64,000 nt of DNA from Opisthorchis felineus (Eukaryota; Platyhelminthes; Trematoda; Opisthorchiida; Opisthorchiidae), in NCBI GenBank assembly GCA_004794785.1, contig SJOL01006415.1, forward strand, positions 2,713-66,712, given 5' to 3'. A program made the translations under genes and the position numbers. Shown piece by piece: positions 46,264 to 59,369 of the stretch (position 1 is its first letter; each line of letters starts with the position of its first letter). Below the pieces are notes generated by a model. It saw only the letters and a list, made by a program, of their open reading frames with translations, searched no databases and was not told the origin of the DNA.

Positions 46264-47260
46264 CCGGATGTTCCCCAGCGTGATTGACCTACCGTCAATT
46301 TGTACATAGTCACTGACCCACATACACACTTGCATGATCATCACATGTCGTCGCTATCGTTTTTACTAGGGGCAGTAGGATTGAAAATGCTGCTAACCTG
46401 TCGGTTGTTTGTGGTTCCCGCTAAAATAATCCATTCAAAAAGTGGTTTGTGTTAGTTTGTGTTTAGACCGTTTGCCGGGAGAATCGTATCCTGGCGAACA
46501 CGCTCTATCACCGCTCATTGTTAATTCTGAGAGTTTGTAACAATTCGGGAGCACCAAAACCATGAGGTTTTTCCACAATAGCGATTTTCTGGAGACATAA
46601 ATTGTGCTGTGAAACGGGTTTGGCGCTGTAGGTTACGAAGAAGCATGGATACCGTACAATTAGAATGAAACATGGAAGCCTGAGTTTACCTGGAGGTGCA
46701 TTGCTTGAGCGTAGGCAGTGAGTCTCGAGTGAATGCGAACTTTATCGATCGATCGTGTAAAGCAATAAATATGGATAAGAAAGCCATAATTTATGCGACA
46801 CGTTTTGGCCACAAAAATGTAATAAATCTACTGGTCTGTGCCAAATTGAGTTTGGAACGTGCATGCCACTTGTTTCTCAGCGTGAAATTTACTCGGCTGC
46901 GACAGGCAGTTCAGGCGAACCGTGCTGCGGAAAAACAGACAAGTTGGGAAATCGGGTTGGTACACTGCTCGTTGAAAGATGCACTCCCTCCGACTTGGTT
47001 GAACAATGTGGAAGTCATGGAGACGTGAAACTTTCCTCTGCGTTAAAACCCGTCATCAACAACAATACACCAGCAGCAAATGCCGGTGTCTAACTGTCAT
47101 ACAGTCATGAGGAGATAATACTTTGGTGAAAGGAAGAGAAAGGGAAAAGTAAGGACTTAGCGCGTAAGCTCTATGTCTAGAGGAGCCTAGAATGTGTTGC
47201 CTATATCTCTGGACAGCAACGAGCTAAACGCATCTGGGGGTCATTTTAGTAAGGCGCCAT
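46264..47260. other. No gene recognised
   Basis: The frame 46696-47028 (110 codons) has no family motif and no splice context. The segment 47048-47100 (ATACACCAGCA and GGTGTCTAACTG) resembles 52205-52245, an unassigned short repeat. Confidence 0.45.
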
Positions 47261-47261
47261 C

Positions 47262-47335
47262 AACGGGCTGGGCACCGTAGATTTGCGAGTCTCACCCAAC
47301 ATGAGCTCAGTATCCTAGCCGCTGGAACCGATTAA
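47262..47335 (-). repeat. tRNA-Glu-like pseudogene or SINE head
   Basis: The minus strand reads CAGCGGCTAGGATACTGAGCTC followed by GGTGAGACTCGCAAATCT, resembling the D-arm and anticodon region of tRNA-Glu. The T-arm is degraded, so it is not a functional tRNA. Confidence 0.35.
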
Positions 47336-47559
47336 TTGCCATCCTCTAGGACCTACAACCTTGTATAAGGACAGTCATGTGCTCCGATCCTCAGTGCGTG
47401 CACTGGTGCTACCTTCTCGATCGGTGAGGAGACGTTTGCACTCCACGTGCCAAGGTCGGCGATCAGATTTTGGCAGACAGTGCTCCGGAGTTATCCATTT
47501 TTCGTAATGTTGACAGGCGGTGAGATCCAGCGTCCCTGAACTAAGCATTAGCCGCTTTC

Positions 47560-47660
47560 ATTTCGTGTTTTTGTATATCGGAACTGTAGCATCTGGAACC
47601 AATGTGCCTATGGTACACGGTTTGTAGCTGATAAATTGACTGATTGATTGTTTCCATGTT
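47560..47660 (+). mobile_element. Family B 3' end, solo
   Basis: TCGGAACTGTAGCATCTGGAACC, then CCTATGGTACACGG and TAGCTGATAAATTGACTGATTG align with 31510-31585. No coding part precedes it. Confidence 0.6.
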
Positions 47661-47865
47661 GTGGGCTTGTCCTCCGCGAACCTTTCACCAACAAGATTTC
47701 TGGTTGGGAAACGGCTTAGTAACACACTTTCAAACCACCTTAACCTGACAAGCATTGCTGTTCTTGTGATTTTGATTCACTATAATGTGTCTACTTATGC
47801 CCCACTGCATCCTGTCCCCCATCAAGTGCTAACGCGTTGATATGACACGTGAGCTATTATCGACT

Positions 47866-48078
47866 ACACGCTCGCATCGCTCTCATCTGAACAGTCGTCC
47901 TCCTGTCCTGGCGCAATCATTCTGGTGAGTCCACACCAAAGGGGGGGGAAGTACTGGACTCGAGTTTCGCTCTTATTAGAGCTCAGCACTACATATCTTC
48001 GCCCCTGCTGGTTTTTGAACTCCGGACATCTGACGTGCGAGTGGTGCGCGTTACCACTACTCCACCAGCGCACTCTGT
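47866..48078 (-). repeat. tRNA-like SINE (third type)
   Basis: The minus strand from 48072 reads GCGCTGGTGGAGTAGTGGTAACGCG (A-box-like) and, 40 nt on, GGAGTTCAAAAACC (B-box-like), followed by an unrelated body. Pol III-type spacing. No second copy was identified with confidence. Confidence 0.4.
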
Positions 48079-48890
48079 GCGCATCTGAATTTTCACTTCT
48101 GAACAGGCGTACACGTTCACGCTTGAGTGATGTGATTAATTTGCCCAACGACGCAGTAACTGTTCTGGTTATGTCGATCGGCTGGCTCGCCTATCAAGGC
48201 CTCCCGTGAACGCTTGAGATTTGCTGGACAAGCTTTGGATTATTTGTAGGTGGCTGCGGAGTTAGGCGATGCCGCCTGATAGGCTGAATAATAACGGCAC
48301 AAGCGGTCGTGCGCAAAAGTCTATCGCATCTGCCTCTTCTTTACACCACAGATCCACAGTGTGCACGTGAAATGAGGATTGTGGTGCCTTTTGAGTGGTG
48401 TGAGCATAGGTTTTGAGGCAATGTCTGCCCGAGATACCGAGAAGTTCTAGTACTGGTCCATGATCCCTCGTATCAGGAAGGTCAGATTCCTGAAAGCAAC
48501 CACTGAATGCCCGAAATCTACTGAAAACCTCAGCTCCACTAGATGCTGACGTCAGACAACGCCCACTCAATATGCAGCGCGTCACAACCTCGTACCAAGG
48601 CCAGACAGTGCGCGTCAGCATTGGACCAGGTTCAGACAGTGTCCCTCCAATAAATAGCTTGAAGCCGTTGTATTTTTGCACTCTCACGCTCTCGCACTCG
48701 CTTGTTCGGAATAAAGCTGTTGTGTTCCCTTCTGTGAGTCTTTTTCCGGCACTAGGCACTGGAGCGGGGTCAGCAGCAGATATAACTTCGTTTAGCACTT
48801 TCGGTAAACGGAGAAGATGGAGTGGAGCGAACGATGTTTTTAGACGGTCTACCTTTTTGCCAGGATTGTCTACACTTTCTTATGAGGCCT
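48079..48890. other. No gene recognised
   Basis: A 178-codon frame on the minus strand (48262-48798) overlaps a 108-codon + frame. Neither shows a domain or plausible splice sites joining it to others. Confidence 0.4.
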
Positions 48891-48894
48891 CGAC

Positions 48895-50217
48895 CTAAAG
48901 CCGCCACCTTGACGTGGTGGTTGGGCTTGAGTGCTGCAATGATCCCGCGGGCTACACTGGCTGGAACTTCGTTCCACAATTTAAAACCATGCCAGGAAGG
49001 CCAAAGGGAAGCAGTCAGACCAAGAGCAGCGAGACCCCGTACTACGAGTAATCGTGCTACGAGGCGGTCTGGGGGTAAAGTCGTACTGTCCTCTGCGGTA
49101 GGAGTGTGAAGGGAGAAAGGTGTTTCCGCCAGGCGACCAGCCTTTTTATATTCATGGAAGCAGCGATACTGCCTTCCCTCGGGGAAGGGCGGGTTAGAAA
49201 AGGTCGACCCTAAAGCCCGCACACTCGGGTTGGGCCATTCCCCTGCAGCCGAGCGGGTCACATTGTTGAGTCATCGGCTCCTAGCAGAAAACCCTACTAT
49301 CAGCTGCTTCGCGGTTCAGACTTTCGAGTCAGAGGCTAGGGGCAGGGTCCCCGAACCAAACCCTTTATCCTCCCACTGCCTTGTGGGTCAGACTTTTGAG
49401 CCAAAGGCTCAAGGTTGGGTACCTCAACCAAACCCCCTTCTTCGGCTTGGGCAACCGGGGAAGTATCATTGCCCGCGCAGTTCTGTGTCCACCGTGCCGT
49501 TCCTTCTGGGGCATATCACCTGATTCTGATCACGCCATGACAGTTCGTTTCTCCTCAGGCCCTCGCGAGTCAGCAAGAAGCATGCGAACCCCCCCCCATC
49601 TTCGAAGAACTGCCATTGCTCAACAGTATCGATCTGAGCTAGCCCAACAACTCTCCACAGTAAACCAATGCTGTACTGGTAGTCACTACATGGATGAAGC
49701 ATGGCGAAATATGGAGGGAAATATGCTAGTGGTGTTCACTTCTGTCTGTCCGACTTCTTTGATTCGACCACTGGATGGCGTCGAGATCGCTATCCATGAC
49801 TGATGCCAGGAAATTCATACCAGCAGGCAACGAGTACGACGGCGCACGCAAATCCCTCAAACGCCAAATAGTGAAGAGTCTAAGGATTGACCGCGAGCTC
49901 TGGTGGACATCGAAATCTCGGGAAATGGAGAAGGCTTTTGCTACGGGAAACAGCCGTACCTTATATCAACTGATACGATCGACTGGCCCTAGGAAAGCAA
50001 TGGTCAGTGAAACCATAAGTGAAAAAGGTGGCTCATTAATTCACTCGCAAAAACGTGGATACGTAAAGATACGCCGAACACTTCCAGGAACAGTTTAGCT
50101 GGCCTCCTGCAACACAGCCTGTGGAGATAGTGCATACGGGCCAATATAATGTAAACCTTGATCGCCCGTCGGAAGAAGAAATAAGATACGAAATATCCGT
50201 AGAGAGACTTAAGAAGA
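48895..50217 (+). mobile_element. Family B element lacking endonuclease (second copy)
   Basis: Leader from GACCTAAAGCCGCCACCTTG (48895) to the AAGTATCATTGCCC junction at about 49475, then directly GTTCTGTGTCCACCGTG and [13 protein letters not shown] (49513), skipping the endonuclease. Continues with linker RKFIPAGNEYDGARKSLKRQ and RELWWTSKSREMEKAFATGN. At about 50218 it switches to family A sequence. Confidence 0.75.
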
Positions 50218-52112
50218 CACCAAGACCGCTACCAGGCTCACTCAAGCACTGGATATCAGACCGAACAGTGGCACTGCTTAAATCTCGGAGAAATATCCCA
50301 GCCGGTCCTGAACATAACTTAATGCGACGAATTATCAGACGTCAAGTGAAAGTGAGCGTGCGAGCCGACCGTGAAGTCTGGTGGACGCGGAAAGCCAAGG
50401 AACTGGAATAGGCCCAAAAAGGCGGTAATTCCCGGAGATTATTTCGATTGATCCGCACGACCGGTCCCCGGAGACCTTTGAGCGAAACCTTCAAGGATCG
50501 GAATGGAGTGACCATCTTGAATAAAGAAGAACGCCTAAACCGCTGGGCCGAATACTTCGAACAAAAGCCATCTTGGCCACCAGCTACCACTCACCTGGAG
50601 CCCACAGTTGACATAGAACCCTGGGCGGTGTGTGGAGCACCCTACGGCGGAGGTGCTTCGTCGCCTCATGGTGGCTTGTGAAACACTGACTCGAAAGCAG
50701 CAAGCGGGATTCCGGCCTGGTAGGGGTTGCGTTGACCAAATCTTCACCCCGTCTGGTGCTAGAACAACGCCGTACATAAAAACGACCCACAAATTTAGTA
50801 TTCCTGGATTTCCAAGGCGCATTCAACTCGGTTGACCGGTCTCTTCTCCTTGACACGCTTGCCCACCAAGGAATGCCTTAGAAGTTTGTGAGAAGAATGA
50901 GTTTTTTGTATTCTCAGATTTCCGGACACGTGAGAGTATACGGAGAGCTCCAAAAGCTTCCGTACACAAAGTGGTGTTCGTCAGTGGTGCCCACTCTCTC
51001 CATTGCTACTTAATTTCGTGATTGATGAGATAATGCGATGAACGCTGGAAGGTCTTCAAAACCCCGGTGTTCAAATAGCCCGTGACGAAAACCTTGTCGA
51101 TCTGGAATATACAGACGACATCGTTCTCGTCTTCGGAGGAGAGTAGGAGGCGCAAGCTTTTTTTTGATGAACTCACCAAAGTCACACTGTCCTTGTGTAT
51201 GTACTTTGCACCCACAAAGTATATGGTCCTTCTCGTGGAAGTGCAGTCACTGAACATGGAACTCGCACTGGAAGTTGTAGAGCATTTCACGTACCTTGGA
51301 AGTTGTATTAGTTCTGATTGTAGTGTAACAGATGCGGTCAATGCACGAATTTGCAGGTCTCGGGTCGTGTTAGCTAATTTGAGACACCTATGGCGTAGAA
51401 GCGGTATAGCCCTGAATCTGAAGAGGGACGTGTGTATCACGCCACAGTGCGGGCTGTTTTGTTGTATGGCTGTGAGACCTGGCCTGTTTGAGCAGCGGAA
51501 CTGAGACGTTTTCAGGTGTTCAACGATCGTCGTCTCAGAACTATAGCTCGTGTGGGTTGGTGTCGGAGAATCCGTAACGAGGCAATTAGAAAGCGAGTTT
51601 TCGGTTGTGCAACGGAGACTTCCACTAGAGAATGTGTCCAGCACCAGAAGCTGCGTTGGTTAGGCCATGTACTGCGTATGCCAAACCATTGTTTGCCGAA
51701 CACAGTGCTGTTTTCAATACCCAATTCAGAGTGACGGAAGCAGAGAGGTGGCCAACCCTTGACCTGGCAGAGGGGTATGAAAGAGATTACGAAACGTTTG
51801 GGTGCTGTCGGTGCTACTCGCCTTCCAAGATGGGGACCGCGTGATCTTCATTGCCTGGTTGGAGACGCTGCAAGATATAGCTGCTAATCGATATCAATGG
51901 CGTTCTTGTTGTCAGTTTCTATCCAGATTGCCTGAATGAGTGTCTGGAGGTGTATGTACCTCGGAATGATTGTAGTAAGCTAGCACTAAGTCCCTTTCCT
52001 CGTCCACCTTTATTATTTTCTTCACAATAAGACTTTCAAATAAACCATGGTTGTACGGCAGTGAAGCCTCGGTGTTGAACACTGATGTCGTGCTGCCCAT
52101 AGTGATGATGAG
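50218..52112 (+). mobile_element. Family A element, 5'-truncated
   Basis: Linker ([20 protein letters not shown], then REVWWTRKAKELE; ILNKEERLNRWAEYFEQ), RT with internal deletion (RRLMVACETL and QAGFRPGRGCVDQIF), catalytic YTDD at 51108-51119, EHFTYLGSCISSDCSVTDAV, the C-terminal IARVGWCRRIRNEAIRKRVFG and QHQKLRWLGHVLRMPNHC, then the 3' end with TGTACGGCAGTGAAG, decayed hairpin and GATGATGA tail. Several frameshifts. Confidence 0.8.
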
Positions 52113-53150
52113 CATATTTTCAACTCTCTCTACCGAACTAATTCTACATTGCCCGTGAGTTTAGCCTGCTTCAAAGCTGCCTAAATCCGGTCTTCATCGT
52201 CATCATCGACACCAATACACCAGCATACATGCTGTTGCCTAACTGACGTCGATGCATACACATGTTGCACAGCGAATACTTGCGAGCAGACTCAGCTGCA
52301 CAATAACTAAATAGCTTAAGGATCGACTTCCTCACTGTCATCGTGTTAATAGAAGGTGCTGTTGCTGGGTAGCACTTGGGATCACTGAGAAAGGTCTATT
52401 TTACCATGACGGCATGCTCGTGCAAGGACCCTCCATATTGTAACTATCGAGCGAAGTGCTTCACTAGAACTGCGTAACAAACTGGCTAGCCAACCAGCGG
52501 AGGAAATGGTGTGGAGCTATGTGGTACCATAAGTGGGCCACAAATTTGAAGAGGTGCAGATCTTTCGGCATTTTTGCAGGATACATGGACGAGTAGTTCC
52601 ACAATTTTTTTTCACGGGGTGACTGGCTGTCCTTTCCAATCACAGTCCACAGCTTTGTATTCACAATAGACCCAACTGGAAACACCTTGCACCGATGCAA
52701 AAATATTTGACATAAACATCACTTCAAATCGTACTCCGCACAGGAGTAGGTTAGGGGCCACTCGAAATATTGCATTAGACGGAGTTCTGTCCTATCGAAG
52801 CTCTCCAATGTGATTCAGGCCTGACAACGCGAAAAAATTGAAACTCGCTTCACATAAAATCGCACAAATTCTGATTTTCTAACAGTCAGTCTGAGGTGGG
52901 ATAGAAGGCTCATTAGATGATTACACCATTTGTGCCTTTGATGAACCTACTAAGCCACAGTAGAAACTATTGATTTTCCGATTTATGAGCAACTCGTCCA
53001 AGCGGGCCACTAAATAGGCCGTTCGTATGTAGTTCTCAAGTATACCGTTCAGTGAGACCTCGCAAGTGAATTTTATCCGCAGCAGGAGCCAATGCGATTC
53101 GAGTTTTGCAACGAAAGTCGACTAATTCAGCCACTGTTGCTATCAGCCGG
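52113..53150. other. No gene recognised
   Basis: About 1 kb of unassigned DNA. 52205-52245 resembles 47048-47100. Confidence 0.45.
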
Positions 53151-53154
53151 AGAA

Positions 53155-53245
53155 GAAAATAAACGAGAGATTCAGTTGGGTTCCAGGTGGGTCTCCCGTC
53201 AAAACCAAATCGGAATGCAAACGAGTGTGTTTCGCTGACAAAGTA
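53155..53245 (+). repeat. SINE-2 fragment without ribozyme core
   Basis: AAACGAGAGATTCAG, then GGGTCTCCCGTCAAAACC aligns with 82-126. The core expected about 120 bp further on is not recognisable. Confidence 0.5.
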
Positions 53246-53776
53246 ACTATTTACGTGCCGTGGCAGGTCGGTGCGATTAGGTGATTGAATGTTTGGTTGT
53301 TGGTCTGTTTGCCGAGCTGAATGTATCATGACCTTCGGACGTCCATGAGCAGCGTCCCTTGTACTACCTGAATGGGAATTTTGACACGCGGGGTAATCGA
53401 TCGACACAACCAGGACAGTTACTGGGCCGTCGTTTGAGGCGTCGGGCAAACCAAACACGTCGCTCAAGCGTGAGTAACACCATCACCTGCTAAGATATGA
53501 TTCGGGTGTGTCCAGCATGCGCTGTTGTACAACCAATAACTGAAATGTTTTCGCGGTCAACTTTTTTCCGCTTTTTGACTAAACGCAAAATAGTTACCTC
53601 GCAGTGATGGTGCTACTTCCTGAATCAAAGACAGACTTAGTGAGTGTACCATGGATGGTCGAAATCCCTGGTGAAGACTTCTCTCCTTCTCGGGTACAGT
53701 ATGCTGTGAATCGATAGGGTCCGATGGAAAAGTCGATATTATAGAAGACTTTCTGTAACGATGTTCTATTTAATGG

Positions 53777-53965
53777 CTCTAGATGGTTCAATGGTTAAGG
53801 CGCTAACTTACTGGCCGGAAGGCCCGTGATTCAAATCCAACCCCGGTATCTCGACTGCTCTTGTGCAGGCTTAGGTAACATGACAGTATCTCAGCCTTCG
53901 TGCTTCCTTCAGTTTGTATGGCAACTAGGCACCGAAAGTGTCTTACAGCTGGACGGTTATCATTA
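53777..53965 (+). mobile_element. SINE-1, older full-length copy
   Basis: TAGATGGTTCAATGGTTAAGG head, B-box-like GATTCAAATCCAACC, body GCAGGCTTAGGTAACATG and 3' end TTACAGCTGGACGGTTATCATT. Confidence 0.8.
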
Positions 53966-55196
53966 TTAATTTATAGCGGCGTTGTGCTGTACTAAAGCCA
54001 TGGGACCTATGGCCAGTCAATTCCCTGTAATTTGGGTTCACTGAATTTCAGTGAATGGACCTGATTTCATCAGACTACAGCCTGTGGGTTTTCTTGCAAT
54101 CTCCACTGCTACACTTACCGACATTTATATCTGTACTGTCATTTTGCTTGGGGATTTTTTATTTACTGTAAACTTCATCAGCGCAAAAGTAAAATTTTGG
54201 TTCGGTTTATCCCGCGTCTCATCAGCCACGTGCCCGAAGTCCGGAAATAACAGTGACGCAGTTGGTGCTGTCTCCGAGTGCAAATTGAAAATTATCCTTA
54301 TTATTGTTAAAAGTCATTATTGCGAAGTCATCGAACCCTGATAATACAGTATAATTAATTCTATTCCATTGGCCCCACCTACACAACCGGTATCCGACAC
54401 TCTGTATCCCGCATCCGTTTAACGACAACTGGTACCCATTCCCCGAGGTCAATACCGAAAGTCATTTGACGTCGTAAACCAAAGCCAGCCCATATATTCT
54501 GACTTACCTGTCTCACCTGCCAAACAATTTTGTTCACGTTGGCGGCCTACTGCTCTAGTTATGCACAAAGGGGAAGCTAGCACTGCCTAGGGGAGTCCAT
54601 GGTAAGCGTGTCGGGGAATCACCTAACGGACACTCGTGTTTGACGTTGGACCAGAGGAAGAACTGTTGTGGGGGTGATGACAATTTGGCCTCAACTAATT
54701 GCACAAAAATGTTCAAATGTCCCACTCTTGTGAGATGCTCGGAGGATAGCGCGCATCTGTGTGAAATTGCGTAGATCACTGTGCGAATTTTCAAGTGAAA
54801 ATTTTTCTCCTAGATAAAAGGCTGACCTTTACGCTCGCCTGCTTTTGACACATGTAATTTCATGTCCCCAAGACTGTTGGGTCCAATCGCATGCATTTAC
54901 GGTTTGTTACCAGGTAATGTATTTGTTGAATTGAACTGACAACGCCATCCAACATGGAATGTCTCAATTGGCAAAGGTGACTGCTGAAACACGGCCCAGA
55001 ATGTCCCTTTGATTTCTGCAGCAAAACCAGTAAGATTACTGAAATGTCTAAATGTAGCACAATTCTGATGGTTACTCAAATCCACGAAACGTGAATTGTA
55101 ACATCCAGTGAAGATCACAAGTCGCGCAAAATGTATGAATTTTCTAAATGTTAAAAAAAAATTGTGAAAAGTTGATCTCGTGGCAAAGGTGTTCTG
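53966..55196. other. Intergenic region downstream of cathepsin D
   Basis: Nothing recognised. No obvious AATAAA on the minus strand within 300 bp of the cathepsin D stop. Confidence 0.4.
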
Positions 55197-55352
55197 CTAA
55201 GCGGACCTTGCAAAGCCAACACGACTTTGTCCTTTATCAAAAACTGTATAATATGCGCCAATAAACACGTCCCCCAGAATCCACCTCGGCACACCAGGAA
55301 TCTCCATGCCGCTGAATCCACTGGTACAGATAGGCCGACCCCCGTATGACAT
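55197..55352 (-). CDS. Cathepsin D-like aspartic protease, last exon
   Basis: 52 codons including stop: [20 protein letters not shown], then [20 protein letters not shown] and [18 protein letters not shown] and YYTVFD...RVGFA are the C-terminal signature of pepsin-family enzymes. Acceptor TTTTCTTCACAG ends at 55353. Both longer minus-strand frames here are in other phases. Confidence 0.93.
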   Translation of the reverse strand: MSYGGRPICTSGFSGMEIPGVPRWILGDVFIGAYYTVFDKGQSRVGFARSA

Positions 55353-55640
55353 CTGTGAAGAAAAAGTTGAAACGGAAGAGTGATTGGAGCAAAACGCATC
55401 GCGGAAAAGGCTTCCTTCTGTCCATGTGATGAGTCACTTCAGAAAGGGGAGTGCTTGTTTTCGGTCCGAGGAACTGGTCGAGCTGGTCAAGGGCCCTGTT
55501 AGGGCGCATGCAACTCTACATCCCGTTAAGGTGCAAAGTGACCACAACTCTCACCAGACTCCCTTAGCTGCGGAGACAGCTAGTGCAGGCGCTGTTCGCG
55601 GTCGATTGTCCATACTAAGTTTGAAACCAGACGGAACACA

Positions 55641-55880
55641 CTACTGCTGGGGTTGCTGAAAATTCCCCGACAGCCCACCAATGATTTCGTTTTTCTTGGG
55701 GGCCATCAGGTAGGGACAGTCCCCGAGTCTCTGTCAACCTACTTGAATCCAAATTATAAGAAGTTCGCAAAGTATCCTTCAACTGAATTTGCTGGACCAA
55801 GCTACCCCCAAGTTTCAGTTGGGACGGTATCGAGATGTGGCAGTAAACTGCCCAGTTCCCAGCACAATAGGAGGACAAAT
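55641..55880 (-). repeat. SINE-2 copy in the last cathepsin D intron
   Basis: The minus strand aligns with 2527-2640 and with 130-275: shared AAGTAGGTTGACAGAGACTC, TACCTGATG and ATTTTCAGCAACCCC. No tRNA-like head is evident. Contains the core at 55669-55709. Confidence 0.6.
55669..55709 (-). ncRNA. Hammerhead-ribozyme-like core, third copy
   Basis: Minus strand: CTGATG (55709-55704), CGAAATC containing the GAAA box (GAAAT at 55688-55684) and GTC (55671-55669). This copy keeps GAAA, and the span is again 41 nt. Confidence 0.5.
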
Positions 55881-58077
55881 TTATGCTACAGAGTGCGGGT
55901 CAAAACGAATGCCAACATAGGTAGTTGTTCTGATCTAATAGTAATACCCCCTGCACTCATCACTTCCGATTTGTCACGAGATTTACCGTTGACTTGGTCC
56001 TCTACTACAGGTGACATCGAGACAGTCGCAGTTGTAAGTGGATGAAGTGAAAAGACAGCCACCGGCCGAGTCAACCCTATGTGCTCTAGCCACTGTGGCA
56101 TACTGGATGAGGAAGCTTATTTTCTTGGAGAATCTTGAGCAAACTGACAGCGTTTGGAACAGCCATTTGGTCACGTTTTCAAGGTAAGGATAATGGTCAC
56201 ACGTCAAGTGGCCTTTAAAACGTTTGCTTTCAGTCTCTATAACAAGGCTGAATTCCAATGCAGTGCTTGAAATCAACAGTTTTGGCGACATACCTGGCTA
56301 CCTAACGTTTGTAGAAGTACACTCTTTAAATGGACTGGTAAAAGGAGCATTCTCAAAAACCAAAATGTGGTCCGTCCTGGAAATAGAGTTGGTGTGTGCT
56401 GAATAGCTCAGAAGCTCCGCACAGATATCACATCTTCCTTAGACATCGCATCACTACGTATCTCATGAATCACTAGAGAAGTACTAACCAACGAACTCTC
56501 TGTGAGTAAGTGAGCAGTAAGCCTTGCAACCACGGGAGGCTGGCCTACAATATAATTAATCTGCATACTAGGAGAAACCGGTATCGCTCGTCCTTCAGTA
56601 ACACATTTCACGCCATTTTAGAGGCGAATTCTTCCGTGGACGGCCCCTCTGCACATTACTAGAGCGATGTCACCCTACCAAACTTCCACACGAACGAACT
56701 AAGTCGTTTCAGACTATTCCTAGCCTCCAGTTCCCCTTATGAAGTTCATGAGAACAGGAAAAACTATCATATCTGGGTTGACTGAATTCAATTATTTCAC
56801 GTATCTCGTCAGCTGATTACATTCAGAATCAAGGTTAGGGTATGACAAGGGGAAGGCAGCTTGGCAGACTAGCACACACAGTGTAATCATTACAAAGCGC
56901 AAAGAAGATCAGACCAGTCTGGATAAAAATACTGAAACTGTAGACGTGAGTCAGTGCCGGTCATGCCACGGCAAGACAAGGCTAACCAAAAATCCTAGTC
57001 CTTTACACAAATTAGGTTTATGGCTTCGAATCACCGCCACTCCAGCAAAGCGTAAAAGATGGTCATTGTTTCGGAAGTTCAAGACTTTGAATAGCTATCA
57101 GTAAAATACACGACTCATAAGGTTGCTGATTTGAGTCTCCCGTTAAAACAAGTAAGTTTGCTAATTAGTATATCTCACGAACTCTGTCTTGGTCTTTGCA
57201 TTCGTTACAATCCAGCAAGTGGCGAACTATTGCGCTGGATGGACTAAAATAACCGATGAGTTGGGCGGTGACTGAGTCAAGCTGTCATAAAAGCATTCAA
57301 CTTTAGTAGGGCCCAGCAAAACACGACGGATGGTAACAGAACCTAGCGTGGACAAACCAGACTGTTTGGTCACCTCTCGTGTATATCATTTTCGGTGTAC
57401 TTGCTGTAGCGGCTACAGCAGAAGAACGGAGAGATGGTTGTCTACGAGGTTTTCTCAACACGTCTTAAATGAGTGAGCATTCACTAGCTTGAAAGTTTCG
57501 TCAAGTGCAATCACTCGCCATTTTAGAATACAAAAAATACAAAGAACCAATATACTTATACAAAGCAACAAACTGCCAGAATAACAGCTGCCTATTGAGC
57601 TTCGCTGAAGTGACGGCGATTCGTACCTAACTTGAGTAAACAAACCGGAATCAGTTGCTCGCCTCGTTTTGCCTTGGTGAAGCTGACATTAAATCATGTC
57701 TAATTTTATTTAAACAGATTTGGAAGCTGATCTCCTGTACGCGCTTTACTGATTTCACTGTATGAGATTGTCTGTCAAATTATCCCCCCGTTATCCTGCT
57801 CTAACCTCGATTTAGCTGACTAGATAACCGAACTGGTTGAATCCAGCCGGTCGTGTTATGAGTTGCTTCCGCTTTCCCGCATGGAATTTCAGAATCTGTC
57901 ATGCAGCTTAGAACACCATTTCCCTACTTTTATAGCGAACCCTGAAAGCAGCCGATCAAGACTAGTCTCCCCTAGATGGGTCGGACGACACGGATGGGGG
58001 TCGACGGTTAAGCCAGAAGGGGTCACTTTTCTGGAAAGCAAGTCATTTCGCTTATTCCAAGCAATGAGAAGACTCAC
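55881..58077. other. Rest of the last cathepsin D intron
   Basis: No gene. 57113-57165 has short matches to SINE-2 (CTCATAAGGTTGCTGA, GAGTCTCCCGTTAAAAC). Confidence 0.5.
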
Positions 58078-58318
58078 CTCACGCACATAATCTGTCGGTT
58101 TCAAAGTCAATTGTCGTCCATTGATTGAAAACTGTATTGATGGTAACGTATATAGTTGTGAACAGTCTAGCACGTTCAGTCCACCCTCTATTGGAACAGC
58201 TCCAAGTGCCTCGTTGAGCTGATTGACATCAGCAGCGGGACCAACAATCAATGACGTTCCCGTATCGACAATGGCCTGACAGCCCTGTGCACACAGGGTC
58301 AGACTAGCTACTTGAATG
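58078..58318 (-). CDS. Cathepsin D-like aspartic protease, exon with second catalytic Asp
   Basis: Reads IQVASLTLCAQGCQAIVDTG, TSLIVGPAADVNQLNEALGA, then PSIQFSINGRQLTLKPTDYV. DTGTS is the second catalytic triad. Acceptor TTTGCCAG at 58326-58319, donor GTGAGT at 58077-58072. An open frame continues into the intron but the family ends at this junction. Confidence 0.93.
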
Positions 58319-58683
58319 CTGGCAAATGGAAGAAGCTAGAGGTTAGGATATATAGATCACAGCAAACCGAAACAATAGCTATACACTTGAGAATCTGTGA
58401 ATATCCGAAAATTTCGCTCTGTTTGAATTTGATACCAAAACTAACTAGCGCAATCGATATTCATGTGAGGCAAATCCACACGCAAGGAGGACAACTTCAT
58501 TGTTTCAGTAAAGACGAAACACTCTGAGCTAGACGGTGAAATCAATTTATTCGTGTAAAACAGAATGAAAGGAAAAATTGCGTTGCTGGTTGCAATGTGA
58601 TCAGTCAGAGAAACTAAGGTGGCTACAGAGAAACCCTGAAATCCATCTGAGCACACAGCATAGGCTTGAACCAAATTAAGAAA

Positions 58684-58872
58684 ACGTTAAGCTGTAAGGC
58701 CATTTTTTGTACCTAGCTGCCATACCACTCGTAGTGGGCAAGATGACTTAGATACTGCCAGGTTGCTCAAGCCTAGGTGGCAGCAGTCGAGATGCAGTGG
58801 CTGCGTTCGAAGCACTGACCTTCTGGCCAGTGAGTTTGCCCATTAAATACTGAGTTATCTCGAGATCAAATC
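58684..58872 (-). mobile_element. SINE-1, inverted copy in cathepsin D intron 4
   Basis: The minus strand reads GAGATAACTCAGTATTTAATGG (A-box region), GTGCTTCGAACGC (B box), CTAGGCTTGAGCAACCTGG and TTACAGCTTAACG. Same orientation as the gene. Confidence 0.8.
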
Positions 58873-58894
58873 GAAAAGCACTTTACAGCTATTT

Positions 58895-58990
58895 TAAATC
58901 ATACGTAATGTGCACCTCACGAAACTCCAGGCAATTTCGAACCCGCGATCTCTCGGTTAGTAGGTTGAACACGTACCTGCTTGGACACGA
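58895..58990 (-). repeat. tRNA-like sequence
   Basis: The minus strand reads GTGTCCAAGCAGGTACG, then GCGGGTTCGAAATTGCC, with A/B-box-like parts at a tRNA-like distance. Too diverged to name the parent tRNA. Confidence 0.35.
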
Positions 58991-59369
58991 GCCTCCAGTT
59001 GAATCAATTAAGCAAACGAAACCAGGAGGCTCGGCCTATCTGGTCAGTTGCTTTGTGCAAAGACCTGGGATGAGCAGCGATTTTCAAACCCGTGCCTTGC
59101 TTCAATAGGGGACCTGGTGACCGATGCTGCAACTTCTGTCTCTATCAAAGTAATTTTAGATGGCAATTTACGAATTCATTCGGATGGACACGTTTGGCTA
59201 TTCCTCTTAGCGTAGGAGTCTTTTTAACCAGGGACACTATTAGACCTCTGTTTTTGTGGTAGTCTTTGCTGAAGATAAACCGAGCCACTATCATGTGGAA
59301 AGATATTGAAGATGACCAAGCATTTTCTGGGCATAACAGCGCTTATATGATCATGAGCAGACTCAAAGC

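Noticed and set aside
46696..47028. 110-codon + frame downstream of SIAH
   Set aside because: No family resemblance; composition like flanking noncoding DNA.
48262..48798. 178-codon minus-strand frame
   Set aside because: No domain, overlaps a + frame of similar quality and borders retroelement DNA; likely chance.
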